Both the position numbers and the translations under genes were made by a program. A DNA stretch of 64,000 bases from Cryptomeria japonica (lineage: Eukaryota; Streptophyta; Pinopsida; Cupressales; Cupressaceae): positions 302,595,450 through 302,659,449 of the forward strand of contig NC_081408.1 of assembly GCF_030272615.1 (NCBI RefSeq), written 5' to 3'. The notes beneath the pieces are model-generated. The model was given only the letters and a program-made list of their open reading frames with translations. It was not told the origin of the DNA and did no database searches. This document shows positions 1-13,303 of this stretch, piece after piece. How positions within the stretch are numbered: the first letter of the stretch is position 1; each line of letters begins with the position of its first letter.

Positions 1-656
1 TTCCGCCTCCTTGTTATGCTATCGGTGTAGCTCTTCCTGATGGATTATTAACTTGCCGAACCTCTTTCTGCCAATCGCACCTTGAGAAAATGCCATCGAA
101 CTCATCGGTGTGAGTTTTTCCGATCAACATGCACCTTTTTCTCCTTAGGCAATCTTATCGGGGTGACTTACGCTGATAAACATAATTTCATATTTCATGA
201 AGAGAAGGCTTTCTTTCACAAATGTGACTCTCCACAACCATGCTAGTGGACTTCTAGGGCACTGAAAACATCTCTGAACGTACTCATGACCCTACTCCTA
301 TGATGAACCCTAAAATATGCTCTTTCTATGAAAAGACTATCATGATGAAGGTTATCACAATGTTACCATACTTAATGCCATCCCTTAATATGCCCAAGTG
401 ATACTTGTTCATGTAGATTCAGGCTATAATTGGATTTCTCTAACACATCAACATATCTTCTGCACATGCAATCTAGCAATAAATGCTCTCATAATGAAAA
501 TATACATATAAAACATTAATAGATAGCACAAAATATTTTTGCAAAAATATGTGCTAACATGTTCAATTCTCTATTAGAATAGATTATATTTTTGCTTATA
601 TATATGATGTGTATAGTGATCTTGAGCTCTAACATCTTTTTTCCATTCACTTGCAG
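1..656. other. Noncoding stretch, possible LTR scrap at the left edge
   Basis: No coding region is supported. The first 180 bases contain the words ATCGGTGT and CATCGGTGTG, which resemble the CGGTGT words in the El2 and El3 LTRs, so the left edge may hold a worn Copia LTR fragment. The remainder is AT-rich and featureless to me. Confidence 0.4.
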
Positions 657-734
657 GTATTGAGGGACAACAAAGAAACACTTAGGAGAATTCAACCAGA
701 TTCAACAATCAACCTTTGGGATTCATCATTCCAG
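657..734 (+). other. Candidate short internal exon (78 nt)
   Basis: A 26-codon frame with no stop begins after a pyrimidine-rich tract ending TTGCAG and finishes at CCAG before GTAATG. It has good plant acceptor and donor sites and a length that is a multiple of three. The peptide starts VLRDNKETLRRIQPD and is not one I recognise. No partner exons can be seen on either side. It may be a chance open stretch or an isolated exon of a gene with very long introns, as is common in conifers. Confidence 0.25.
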
Positions 735-3461
735 GTAATGATGGATCCCTATCCACTTCTTATTCCTTTTTCCTTTCTCGTTCATCAAATGTATAGTTTA
801 TTTTCATATAGAATAGAGTGAGTTACTCCCACAAATTGTGTGGGAAACTATACAATTGTAATCATTTGATCAATTTTAGTTTGCATGCAAAGTTTTTTAT
901 GAAATCTATTCTATTCTATAAACTTGCACAATAATTTCAATTCATCTGATAAAATGTATGCATGAGAACGAAAAAAATGCCAAAATCAAATGTGTATCTT
1001 GTTCTCTTTTCTTTACAATAACAACTCACCTCTACTTGATTGAGTTGGAAGTAAAATCAAGTAATAGGTATATAATGATAATTATTCGGGTTTGATGTTT
1101 ATGATGTTTTATGATGAATGAGGGCTTATGATGATGTTAGTGTTTTATGTTCATGTTCTTTTGGGGTTTGTATGTTAGGTGATGTATCATGTTTATGGAA
1201 CACTAACATATGTCATGATGTTTATGTTTGAGGATTTATCATGATTACTAATGATATTTTTTAGATGTATGTATATGGATGTATATGTGTGTAGGTGTTT
1301 TTGTTCTTTGTTTTGGTTGTAGGTATTGGACACAACTCCACCTATGTAAAGATGTAAAATGTTCTAAATTCAATAATAAAATGAAATACTCTTTATTCTT
1401 AAATAAACTCATAATTTCTTTAATAAGTCTATTATCTTCCATAATTCCATTCTTAGCTCTAAATGATCATTCCTTTGATATCATAACATACATGAGATTT
1501 CTATAAAGAGATAAGGATTCTTTATTCAATAGGAAATGTAGTAATATCTCATTTATATCGACTTACAATACTTAGGTCTTTCTAATGCCTTAAGTTCAAA
1601 TATCAAGAAAAATATTGGGTAAAGGATGAGATACGTCCATTGATTTGCAATCCAAGATCATCTTCAATGCAAACTTTATAACGAAGACGAGAACAAGATT
1701 CAGGTGCTTTTTCCACCCAACCTTGAAGCTTACACTTCCCCAGAATTCTTGGTCAATCAAGAATACTCGACCCTACACGAATTGCTTAGTAAAAAGAATT
1801 CAATAGACAAGATGGAATCTAGTGCGTGCCTAGAATGATACATGGATTTTTTATTTTCTAATTCCATAAAGAAACAAGCAAGATCAATCAAGGAAATGGT
1901 AGAGAGCATAAAATATATCCATCTATTTCAATGGTCAATAAGTTACTTGACCGAGTATAATGCCATGCATAGAAATAAAATATAGTTTGGAAAAGAAAAC
2001 TATTCTCTCTATGATTTCATATTCAGCACCCGTCTCAGAAGGTAAATTTTCCACAAACACAAAACATATCCATCTTTTCTAGTATTCATATGAAATTAGG
2101 AGAAGTACATAGAAGACAATCTCTCTTTTCTCAAGTCTAGCTTCCCATTTCTCGCATGATAAAATTACAATCTTTAAGGAAAACAACCTTTCGTTTAAGA
2201 AATAAAGAGGAAACTATCTTTCGCTTCTATCTTTCCAAGTAAATAAGGAATACATATTAAAAATAAGGTGTAACACATGTATACATATTTAGCATATAGA
2301 TAAAGTAAAAATCAGAAATAGAAATTATGAGTACACATTATTTTAACTTTTCTCATAAAATCTAAATAGCGTAATCATGCATCTTATGGTTTCAAATTTT
2401 TAAGTTTAGAGTACAAAAGTTTTCTATTATTCCACATGTTTTTGTCTATCTACTTCTTTTCTTGAATTTGTTTCTAATAGATGTTTTCCATAATCTAAAA
2501 TGATAATTCTAATTTGCACATACCTATATGGATTTTTCAAACGAAATTTCATATAATCATTGTGACATTTAATGCAAGAAAAAAATTCAGAAAATAAACT
2601 CTTTTCTTTACTATTGATCTTAAACATTCAAATCTCAAGATAATCCTATTCTTATTCTCTAGTAATAAAACACATTATTGCTCGTTTAAGAGCCTACCTC
2701 TGAAATTTGAACCAAGTCTGATATGCTCAATGATAATCTTCTCCAAATTTGTCTGCAATTCCTCTAGATTTCCAAACCTCTATGTTGTTTAATCCCTTGA
2801 GTTCTCACTTCTCTATTTACTATCCTTTTTCTCTATTCTATCCTTACTAATTTTCTGAATATTTCTTAGTGACTTTTCCCCAAAACCGTCTATTCTCTCT
2901 TTGTCTTTTTCTGTGTATATTCTTCTTCTTTTTTTTGACTGTGTATCGTTGTTATTGTTGTGTGTTTTCTCCAATTCAACAATCTATATATACTGATCTA
3001 GTCCATATTTCTTCCTATTTTCGGGCCAACCTCTAAGAGTGGTGGACTGTTATGGTTATATTCACCCCCAACAACTCGTGTATCATGCAACTTTGGCTTC
3101 CCCACATCGATAATCCATATTCAACCCGTAGTCCATGTTCCACTCAAACACTAAGTGTCTATTAGCTGCAAGGTTGATTAATATTGACTCCCTTGCGAAT
3201 CGATTCCAAGTCTTAGTGGCATGCCAAGTCAACTTCATTTATGTCGACTTCCCTCACAACAAGCAAAATACTTAACTCGATGCATTAATAAGTGCTTCAA
3301 TACCAAATTGGTTAACATATTTTTAAAAAAAATTACTTTCCATGATTATATATATAAACAATGAATTTTAGATAAACAAAATAATTTAATTTCATAAATA
3401 TATTTACATATATAATAATTATGTACGTATTCATATGTATATGATTGAATTATTATTCGAA

Positions 3462-3464
<3 letters not shown>
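735..3464. other. AT-rich noncoding stretch
   Basis: Only short, low-complexity ORFs occur, with no recognisable domain and no clear repeat boundary. Nothing further is supported here. Confidence 0.6.

Positions 3465-3498
<34 letters not shown>
3465..3498. repeat. (AT)17 microsatellite
   Basis: A pure run of 17 AT units, followed by looser TATATG-type sequence to about 3600. Short ORFs that overlap it are artefacts of the repeat. Confidence 0.95.
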
Positions 3499-3499
<1 letters not shown>

Positions 3500-5650
3500 C
3501 TTTTCTTTTTCTAAACATTATATAAATTATATATGTATATATGTGTGTGTATATACTTCATATACACATATAAATATACATATGTTTATATATATGTCAT
3601 TATCTAGAAATAAAAAAGTAGAAATATAAGCATCATTTTTTTCATTATGAAATTTATACATTATCTGCACACAAAATGCACATTCAATCATCAAAATACA
3701 TGTATAATCTTCTAAAAATATTTAAATCAATTCTTTCTTCAAATTCAAGAAATGTCAATTAAGACTATTGATACCAAATTCATCATTCTAATTTAAACAA
3801 ACACTCAAATAAAGTCATTTAAATCATCTATCTTTGCAAGATGCAGATTATAAATTCTAATGTGGTGTGTGAGATTCCCATCTATTCTAGCGAAGTCCAA
3901 GAGCTAAAACAACTCTACCCGAACCATGTTCTCACCTTCATTCACGTTCACCTATTCCTGCATTCACTTGCACTCAATTGCTCATTAGCAATGACGATCC
4001 CAATTTCATAATAAAAACAATATTGATCATTCAATTGTATTTACGTAATGCAAATCATTTCATTGCATTGCATTCCTATTTCATTATCATTTATTTAAAA
4101 ATCCATTTTCATTTCATTTCAATTTCATAAATGAAAAATAAGCATTATTTTCCTAATAAAATAATTACATATAAATATGGTTTGTGACAACCTGGCTCCA
4201 TAGGTTTGAGCATGCGTAACAATCCCTAATGGTGGTAATGGAGATAGAATAGAGGCTCAAGTTGAATTAGCCTAACCATTGTCCCGCATTAGGACAATGA
4301 TTATTGGTCTTGTGTCTACCTGTTCGAATTGCCATAAAGGCAATGCTCGCATCCGTGAGTCAGTTGCTTTGGTATGTGGTGAATGTTGTGTCTATCTCGA
4401 CCATGTCATAGGTATTTATGTGTGGTGTCTCTAGTAATATTTATGAGTCGGTTATTCTAATTTAAGTGTGAGTATTTATAATTATTAGTATTCATATTCA
4501 TATTCATATTATTTAATTATATGATACATCTCACTTATATTATTATTAAATTATTAATTTCCACTATGCTATTTAAGAGATTATTTTATGTGAGCACTTA
4601 TTTAGTGGGGAATAAATAATATAGTTTTAAAATTGAAGTTGGATGATAAGCCACCTTGGGTTAAAAAAATTTCAAGATATATTTTATTTGGTGGCTGTTG
4701 GTTTTTTATTTTATATGATTAATCTTTATTTATGATTTATTTTTAGGTTAATTTGTGAGGGTGGGTTAAGTTTTCTTGAACACTTTTTTTTGAGGGGAAT
4801 TAATATGGTTTTTATATCATTTTTTTGGGAGGAGAGGTTGCTAAGGAATGGTATTTTTTGCTGGTGTTTGGGAAGCTTTTGGATTTTAGTGTGTGAGGAG
4901 AGAGATTTGTTGGATTTTCCTTCCAAATTCATGTTCCAATTGAGGGGTTTTTTTGTTGTTGTCCAGTTTTCTTGGGATTGTTGTGGAAGGATTTTTGGTT
5001 GATTTGGTGCTATTCTTTTCTTGTTGTTGATTGGAAGGAGTTCTAGTTGCTCACAGATTGTCCCCGTTCCTTACTCTCTATCTTCCTTCTTCATTTCTTC
5101 TTTGTCTTTGTAGGACCTGAGTTAGGGTTTGGAAGCCCAATTGATGATTTGTGATTTCTCTTGTTTAAAAATGGAAAGGAGTGTATTCAATGCTTTGTTT
5201 TCTGTTTTAAAGGAGTTTAATTTTTTGGACTTTCATTGTTAATTTTGGACTGAAAAGTTTCCCTCTCTTCTCTTGGTTTCTTTTGGAAAAATGCATTAGG
5301 TTTTTGTGGCTCTCTTATAAAATAAAGTTATATCTTTAATTTGGAAATTAATAATGGTGTATTTGATGTCCTACTATGATTTTCTTATGGGATTTTGGAT
5401 TTTAGATTTGTAATTATGGTTTTGGGTTAGTAGGTCCCCTTCAAATGGTAGTTTTAAGTGGCTATTTTTGGATTTTTGTGTCTTGATATATATTAGTATG
5501 TCTTGGGAGCCAATTGAAGGGATTCTTGGAATGGAAACAAGCTCATCTCAAATGGGTCTTTTCTTGTTTTCAATGTCAAGGCTTGTAGGCTGGTCATTTT
5601 TTCTCCCCAATTGGACCCTTTCCAACAGTGCATGGACAAGGTAAATTGCG
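3499..5650. other. Noncoding stretch; may include the left part of a split solo LTR
   Basis: No gene seen. From 4183 the sequence starts TGTGACAACC. Around 5080-5115 there is a pyrimidine-rich tract of the kind found near transcription starts. If El1 is removed, a unit from 4183 to 14882 would be about 3.05 kb long and end TGTTACA, but its flanks do not give a matching target duplication. Confidence 0.3.
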
Positions 5651-5655
5651 TAAAA
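5651..5655. repeat. El1 target-site duplication, left copy (TAAAA)
   Basis: TAAAA directly precedes the TG of the left LTR and is repeated exactly after the CA of the right LTR. Confidence 0.95.
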
Positions 5656-7154
5656 TGTTGGCATTTTAGTAGAAAGAAAGATTGTTGATATTCAATAAGG
5701 ATATTGAGAAGGTTGTTGAAGATTATTAATATAACTGAAAAAGGATGATAACTATCTTTATAACATTATTTTGTCATTGATGTCAAGAAATTGATTATCT
5801 GATTCAGTATGATGTTGCCATATCTTGAGAAGATTGATTTGAAGATAATTAAGATGTTGGTAAAAGACATAGAAAGAATGTGATGAATAAGAGGAGGAAT
5901 AAGTTATTTAATGGGCAACTATTACCGAGTTAGACAATGATGATATCATGATGTTTAGATTGTTTTGATATCCTACATATGTTGTTGATTGTAAGGTTAA
6001 TACTATACTATGTCACCAAGAAAAGAACCTAGTCGATAAACCCTAAGGAACCTAGTCGGTAAACTCTAAGGTTATCGATATCGATTAATGAAGGCAAAAT
6101 TTCTACCGAGTAAAGTTTAGTATTTACCGAGTTGCAACCGAGTTATGACAGTGCACATTGGATGGATAAAAGCATTATTTAATGAAGGACAATGATTAGT
6201 TGGAGATGTATAAATGATTGGTATGCCATGCATGAAGTTTGTTAAGGATCTATGGCAAAGATAAATCAGCAAGAAGATCTACATCACAGATTAAACCGCA
6301 ATAACCTTGTGCAAGTTCCAAGAAAGGAATGCAAGTCCCTAGACAAGGTAAAACATTTTCAGATCGAAGGATACATTGAACCTGGTCAAGTTTGAAGATT
6401 TGATGGCTAAGATTGATCATGGGAAATGTGATCAAGGAGATTAAGCGGTTAGCAATTATTGATAAACAATGTATGTGGGCAAGTGTAAGCACATGGATGA
6501 TACATAGTGATTACCGAGCATAGAAGCTTGAAGACCTGTTTGAATAATAGAGTAGAGAGCTCAGCAGAGGGACAAGATAAGTCCTATGAGATTGTTTTGA
6601 GAAAATAAGAATATACTTTAACATTTTAGATGTGAAGTTGCAAATATATTTTATTACTGTTATTTTGTAAGTGACAGAAAATCTCTTAACCGAGTGGACT
6701 TAACAATCTTATTTGTAAACCCTCTAGCAAGGTAACATTCTAAATGAGTGTTTGAAATCCTTTGACAAGGTCACTTCTAACAAAGTGAAGATCCTAACAG
6801 ATCTGAGGGAAATCCCTTAACCGGGTCACATCTAGCAATGTGTTTGTAATCTTTAACAAGATTTTCTTTTAACTGAGCATACTCTAGAAGAGTATATTTC
6901 TTAGTGGGTCCAAAATCCCATAGTGGTTTTTCCCTATTTGGGTTTCCACGTTAAATCTGGTGTTATGAGTGTTATGATGATTATGTGTTTATGAGTTAAC
7001 ATGTTTAAGCAGTTTTTGGTTATGTTGCTGAAGTATAAGTTACCGAGGTTGAATCTGTTGATTTCATGGAAGATTAAGTTTGTATGATTCAGCCCCCCCT
7101 CTCATCTTGTTAGCTATTGGCATCTGTACTTTACTTTTAGTATTAGAACTTACA
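5656..7154 (+). repeat. El1 5' LTR (1499 bp)
   Basis: Runs from TGTTGGCATT to AACTTACA. Near its 3' end it has a C7 tract followed by TCTCA, where the other LTR has C10. Most CpGs lie inside the recurrent word ACCGAG. Compared with the 3' LTR it carries compensating indels, for example an extra AACCTAGTCGGTAAAC copy near 6050. Confidence 0.95.
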
Positions 7155-7156
7155 AT

Positions 7157-7168
7157 TGGTATCAGAGT
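7157..7168 (+). other. El1 primer binding site
   Basis: TGGTATCAGAGT lies two bases inside the 5' LTR. It matches the complement of the 3' end of plant initiator tRNA-Met (usual form TGGTATCAGAGC) with one mismatch. Confidence 0.9.
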
Positions 7169-7219
7169 CTTGGACTCCGAAAGAAATTTTTTAAAGGTAC
7201 TTCAGGCAAAGATCCGAAG

Positions 7220-10200
7220 ATGTATAAAAGGGATGCACTAAAGCTGAACAAGTCAAGTTTCTCCACATGGCAGAAAAGGATGAAGCTGCATTTATCAGGA
7301 ATTGGAGAATATGCAACATATTATCTAGAGAATGAATACATTGCACCGAGCACCAACCCTATGACCATGGAAGAGATAAAGGCAAAGCAAGAACATATTC
7401 AAGCTATGATTGAAATAACTTCAGCATTGAACAACTCAGAGTTTAATGATCTAGAAGGTTGTAATGATGCAAAAGCAATGTGGACTAAGCCCATATCTGT
7501 GTATGGAGGTGATGAACATGTTCAAAGAGCAAAAGTAGATAGTCTAAGAGGACAACTTGAATCCATGAGAATGAATGAAGGTGAGAACATAACCCAATAC
7601 AGTACAAGACTTAAGGAGATTGTCAATCAAATTAAAGGAGCAGGTGGAACTATTGAAGAAAAGGATATAACAAGTAAGTTGTTGAGAACCCTTCTACCAG
7701 CTTATGCTATTCGAGTCTCTGCAATCAATGAATTGAGGTATGTACCTAACATGCTAGTTTCTTTGGATGCTACTATTGGTAAGCTACATGCATTTGAGTT
7801 AAGTAATTTTGATAACAGTGGGTCTTCGGTAAATAAAGTAGAATATGCATTTAGTTCATTTCATATTGGTGAATCTAATGATTACAATGATAGAATGAGT
7901 AAGTATTATGAAGGGAATCATAGTGGAGCAAGTGAAAGATTTCGTAAGAACATGGAAGAAGTGCACAAACTGTATGAAGAAATCAAGAAGAAGGAAGAGT
8001 TTGAAGCATTATTAGCAAGAAGGTTACTGAGAGGAAAAGGTAAGTATAAAGGAAAGCTACCTTTAAAATGTTTCAATTGTGATAAAATAGGACATATGGC
8101 TTCTAACTGTCCTAACAAAGAGTCTAGTGAAAAGAGAGAATACCGAGATAACAGGTAGAAAGACAACCAATACAGAGGATACCGAGACTTCAGAAGGAGA
8201 GATAGAAAGACATGTCTAGTAGCTGATGAGGAATCCAACAATGACAAATCTGATGAAATTGATATAGAGGAAGTTGTTTATGTGGCTATTAAAGATGGAT
8301 ATGATGAAGAAAGGTATGAAGAAAAAGCCCTAATATCTCACATAAATAATAATGATTCTTGGATCATAGACAGTGGATGCTCACATCACATGACAGGTGA
8401 TAAACAAAAGTTTGTTAAATTAGAAGACTATGATGGAGGCTATGTAAGATTTCGTAATGATGCACCATGTCTGGTGAAAGGATATCGAATAGAATTTCAG
8501 AAAGGAATTGTCAAAGTTCATGACAAGCATGGAAAGTTAGCTACTACCAAGACACAAACAAAAGGTAATACATTTCATCTTGACTCAACTCAGAACAAGT
8601 GTCTTTATGCAAAGATAGATGATACTTGGTTATGGCATAAAAGGTTTTGTCATGTAAATTTTGATAATCTGATCAAAATAAGTAAGAAGCATTGAGTAAG
8701 AGGTCTACCAAGTCTGGAAAAACCTGAGAATGCTATGTGTCGAGGATGCCAGATGGGTAAGATGACAAGATCAATCTTTACAAATAAGTCCTACACTTCT
8801 AAAGTAATTTTAGATCTAGTACACACTGATCTTTGTGGTCCCATGAAAGTTCAAAGTTATTATGGTGATAAATATTTCATATTATTTGTGGATGATTACT
8901 CAAGGATGATGTCAGTTATGTTTTTAAAAGAAAAATTAGAAGCTTTTCAAATTTTTAAATGGTACAAGGCAAGAGTTGAAAATGAAACATGAAGACAACT
9001 GAAATGTCTTAGATCTAATAGAGGAGGAGAGTTCACTTCTGATGAATTTAACTTATTCTACAATGATCATGGTATAAAGAGGCAAGTATCTACACTGAGA
9101 ACACCTCAGCAAAATGGGATAGCCGAGAGAAGAAATAGATCAATTGTGGATTGTGTAAGAACCCTAATGATAGAAAAGAGGGTACCTCAAACATTTTGGA
9201 GAGAAGCAATTAGCACTATAGTTTACACCCTGAACTGAGTTCAACTGAAGAAAGGAACTATGAAGACACCATATGAGATCTAGTATGACAAGAAACCTAA
9301 TGTAAGTTATTTTAAAATCTTTGGAAGTAGATGCTATGTTCACAAAGATGACAAAAATGGAAAGTTTGATCAGAAAAGTGAAGAAGGAACATTTCTTGGT
9401 TATTCTTCTAGAAGTAAAGCATTTAAATGTCTGATCAAATCATCTAACAAAATAGTGGAAAATGCAAATGTGAAAATTGATGAATTTGCAGAAAGAAATG
9501 ATGAAGGAAATTCCAAAGAACCAGAAGATTATGAAGAATTTGTTTATGTTCAACTGAGAAGTCCTACCGAGAAAGCTGTTGAAGAAAATGAAGATAATGT
9601 CCAGTTACCGAATGATGAAGAAGATCATACAGAACCTGCCGAACCTATATTAGCCAAGTATGTCAGAAGACATCATGCATCAAGTCAGATTATAGGAGAT
9701 AAGGATGATCCAGTGATGACAAGGAACAAACTAAGATAGAACACATGTTTGATATCTGAATTTGAACCAAGAATAGTAAAAGAGGCATTTAACAGTGAAG
9801 ATTGGGTAAATGCTATGACAGATGAGATTGATCAAATCAAGAAGAATGACACATGGACATTGATCCCAAGACCAAAGGACAAAAAAGTAATTGGTACAAA
9901 GTGGATTTTCAGAAACAAGCTAAATGAAAAAGGTGAGGTCATTTGCAACAAAGCAAGACTAGTTTGCAAAGGTTATGCTCAAGAAGAAGGAATAGATTAT
10001 GGTGAGACCTTTGCACCTGTGGCTAGACTTGAGGGAGTAAGAACATTGTTGGCATATGCTACTTTCAAAAATTTCAAGGTATATCAAATGGATGTTAAAT
10101 CTGCATTTTTGAATGGTATACTAGAAGAAGTTTATATTGAACAACCTGAAGGATTTATTGAAGACAAGAGTAAAGATCAGGTATGCAAATTGAACAAAGC

Positions 10201-11299
10201 TTTATATGGTCTGAAACAAGCACCTAGAGCATGGTATGAGAGACTGCACTCTTACTTAATCAAGATTGGTTTTATAAGGACAAGTGAAAACAACAATATG
10301 TACATGAAGAATGATGAGGACAATGGAATACTGATCTCAACCATATTTGTTGATGACATTATATTTTGTGGAAATGACTCCTTATGCAAAAACTTTGGAA
10401 ATAAAATGTGCAGAGAATTTGAGATGTCACTAATCGGTGAGATAAAGTATTTTATAGGTTTACAGATACTGCAAATGAAAGATGAGATTTTCATTACTCA
10501 ATCCAAGTACATAAAGGAAATCTTGAAGAAATTTGGAATGGAGGATTCTAAACCAGTAAGTACTCCTATGACTACTAATTGTAAACTATCAAAGAATGAA
10601 GAATCTACATCTGTTGATGAGACACTTTACCAATCTATGATTGGAAAGTTGCAATATGTTGTGCATAGTAGACTAGATATAGCACATGCAATAGGTATTA
10701 TTGCAATATTTTCTACAGATCCCAAGGAAACCCATATGACAACAATCAAGAGAATTTTCAGATACCTGAGAGGCATTGAAGATTATGGCTTAGTATATGA
10801 AAAGAGGAATAATTTTGATTTAAAAGTTTATACTGATGTTGATTGGGTAGGCAACATAGATGACAGGAAAATCACAAGTGGTGTAGCTTTCTTTTTGGGA
10901 GAAAGACTAGTAAGTTGGCTTAGCAAGAAACAAGGATGTATTTCACAGTCAACAATAGAAGCTGAATATATTGCTGCAACATTGAATTGTACCAATATAG
11001 CATGGATCAAACAACTGTTGGAAGGTATAAATGAGAAAGTTATCGAGCCAGTAACTATATTCTGTGATAATACTAGTGCCATTCACATTTCAAAAAATCT
11101 AGTAATGCACTCTAAGACAAAGCATATATCTATAAAGTATCATTATCTTAGAGAAGAAGTTCAAGAGAAGAAATTTGTGCTGGAATATATCAGTTCAAAG
11201 GAGCAATTAGCATACATCTTCACAAAGCCATTTCCAAGGGACACTTTTGAGTATCTCAAAAGCAAGTTAGGGGTCCTACCCCTATCTTCTACTCACTGA
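7220..11299 (+). pseudogene. El1 Copia gag-pol polyprotein with six in-frame stops
   Basis: One frame of about 1360 codons with no frameshift, broken by stops at 8156, 8693, 8990, 9236, 9281 and 9737. Gag has a UBN2-like helical region and one CCHC knuckle (CFNCDKIGHMASNC, about 8066). The protease keeps D-S-G (WIIDSGCSHHM, about 8360). Next come the GAG-pre-integrase motif LWHKRFCHVNF, then integrase with first Asp (HTDLCGP) and Glu (NGIAERRN), but Asn at the second catalytic position (SNRGGEF). Reverse transcriptase keeps FVDD (about 10347). RNase H ends the frame. Relative to El3, about 40 codons between protease and pre-integrase are missing in frame near 8480. The start codon was chosen as the first ATG of the frame, 50 bases after the primer site. 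Confidence 0.93.
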
Positions 11300-11799
11300 C
11301 CGAGTTCAGTGAAAGCATCAATTCGATGAATCTACTGAATATTATGTGTGGACTGATGCTGATTTATGCACTTTAGAAGGCTTTCTAAAGTTGTGTAGGA
11401 AATAGTGAATAGAGATAAATTGCTCTGACCGAGACTGAGATGATACATAGCAAGACAAATCACTTCATAGAGGAAGAAATCATGATTTAGTTCTTTTACT
11501 TTTTGGCATTGTTGTCAAAGGGGGAGAAGAATAAATGGTTGACTGAATGGTAAAGCCCCAAATGATGAAAATAACAGAAGACTAATGATAGGGGGAGAAG
11601 ACTGCAAAAACAGGGAGAAGACTGCATGCAAGACAACAACTCAGAAGCCTAATAACAAAGGCAGAAGACTTCAGAAGATTTTAACAGCTCAAGGATAATA
11701 GGAGAAGTCTAATAGCAATCTGAATCCAAATCAATTTGAATATCTTGTTGGTATTACCATTTAATTGTTGGTTTTGCCATCAATGCCAAAGGGGGAGAT
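11300..11799 (+). other. El1 3' untranslated region and polypurine tract
   Basis: About 500 noncoding bases contain several GGGGGAGAAG words. They end in AAAGGGGGAGAT (11788-11799), directly before the 3' LTR, which fits the plus-strand primer of Copia elements. Confidence 0.85.
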
Positions 11800-13298
11800 T
11801 GTTAGCATTTCAGTAGAAAGAAAGATTGTTGATATTCAATAAGGATAGTGAGAAGGTTCTTGAAGATTATTGATATAACTGAAAAAGGATGATAACTATC
11901 TTTATAACATTATTTTGTCATTGATGTCAAGAAATTGATTATCTGATTCAGTATGATGTTGCCATATCTTGAGAAGATTAATTTGAAGAGAATTAAGATG
12001 TTGGTAAAAGACACAGAAAGAATGTGATGAATAAGAGGAGGAATAAGTTATTCAATGGGAAACTATTACCGAGTTAGACAATGATGAGATCATGATGTTT
12101 AGATTGTTTTGATATCCTACATATCTTGTTGATTGTAAGGTTAATACTATACTATGTCACCGAGTAAAGAACCTAGTCGGTAAACCCTAAGGTTATCAAT
12201 ATCGGTTAATGAAGGTGGAATGTCTACTGAGTAAAGTTTAGTATTTACCGAGTTGCAACCGAGTTATGACAGTGAGCATTGGATGGATAAAAGCATTATT
12301 TAATGAAGGACAATGATTAGCTGGAGATGTATAAATGATTGGCATGCTGTGCATGAAGTTTGTTAAGGATCTATGGCAAAGGAAAATTGATAGGAAGATC
12401 TACAGTGCAGATTGAACTGCAATAACCTTGTGCAAGTTTCAAGAAAGGAATGCAAGTCCCTAGGCAAGGTAAAACATTTTCAGATCAAAGGATACATTGA
12501 ACTTGGTCAAGTTTGAAGATCTGATGGCTAAGATTGATCATGGGAAATGTGATCAAGGAGATTAAGCAGTTAGCAATTGTTTATAAATAAGAAATTGTTG
12601 ATAAACAATGTATGCAGGCAAGTGTAAGCATAGGGATGCTACATAGTGATTACCGAGCACAAAAGCTTGAAGACCTGTTTGAACAACAGAGTAGAGAGCT
12701 CAACAGAGGGACAAGATAAGTCCTATGACTAGATTGTTTTGAGCAAATAAGAATCTGCTTTAGCATTTTAGATGTGAAGTTGCCGATATATTTTATTACT
12801 GTTATTTTATAAGTGACAAAAAATCTCTTAACCGAGTGGACTTAACAGTCTTATTTGTAAACCCTCTAGCAAGGTAACATTCTAAATGAGTGTTTGAAAT
12901 CCTTTGACAAGGTCACTTCTAACAAAGTGAAGATCCTAACAGATTTGAGGGAAATCCCTTAATTGGGTCACATCTAGCAATGTGTTTGTAATCTTTAACA
13001 GGATTTTCTTTTAACCGAGCATACTCTAGAAGAGTATATTTCTTAGTGGGTCTGAAATCCCATAGTGGTTTTTCCCTATTTGGGTTTCCGCATTAAATCT
13101 GGTGTTATGAGTGTTATGATGATTATGTGTTTATGAGTTAACATGTTTAAGCAGTTTTTGGTTATGTTGCTGAAGTATAAGTTACCGAGGTTGAATCTAT
13201 TGATTTCATGGAAGATTAAGTTTGTATGATTCACCCCCCCCCCTCTCATCTTGTTAGCTATTATCATCTGTACTTTACTTTTAGTATCAAAACTTACA
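11800..13298 (+). repeat. El1 3' LTR (1499 bp)
   Basis: Begins TGTTAGCATT, ends AAACTTACA and aligns over its whole length with the 5' LTR. It carries a TTTATAAATAAGAAATTG-type insertion near 12580 that the 5' copy lacks. Confidence 0.95.
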
Positions 13299-13303
13299 TA
13301 AAA
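13299..13303. repeat. El1 target-site duplication, right copy (TAAAA)
   Basis: Exact repeat of 5651-5655. Confidence 0.95.

Larger units (their letters stand above)
5656..13298 (+). mobile_element. El1: complete-length Ty1/Copia LTR retrotransposon, coding-dead
   Basis: All structural parts are present: two 1499-bp LTRs beginning TGTT and ending TACA, a Met-initiator primer site, one gag-pol frame, a purine tract and a perfect 5-bp target duplication. By eye the first ~395 bp of the LTRs differ at about 15 positions, so the insertion is not recent. The domain order gag, protease, integrase, reverse transcriptase, RNase H is that of Copia. A TNT1/Tork-like lineage is my guess from overall appearance and is not tested. 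It may sit inside an older 3-kb LTR-like unit. Confidence 0.95.

Noticed and set aside
3435-3629. 64-codon Tyr/Ile-rich ORF
   Set aside because: It is read through the (AT)17 run and flanking TA-rich sequence.
7157-7168. tRNA gene
   Set aside because: Only the short complement of a tRNA 3' end is present, as expected for a primer site. The same holds at 24224, 50190 and 62829.
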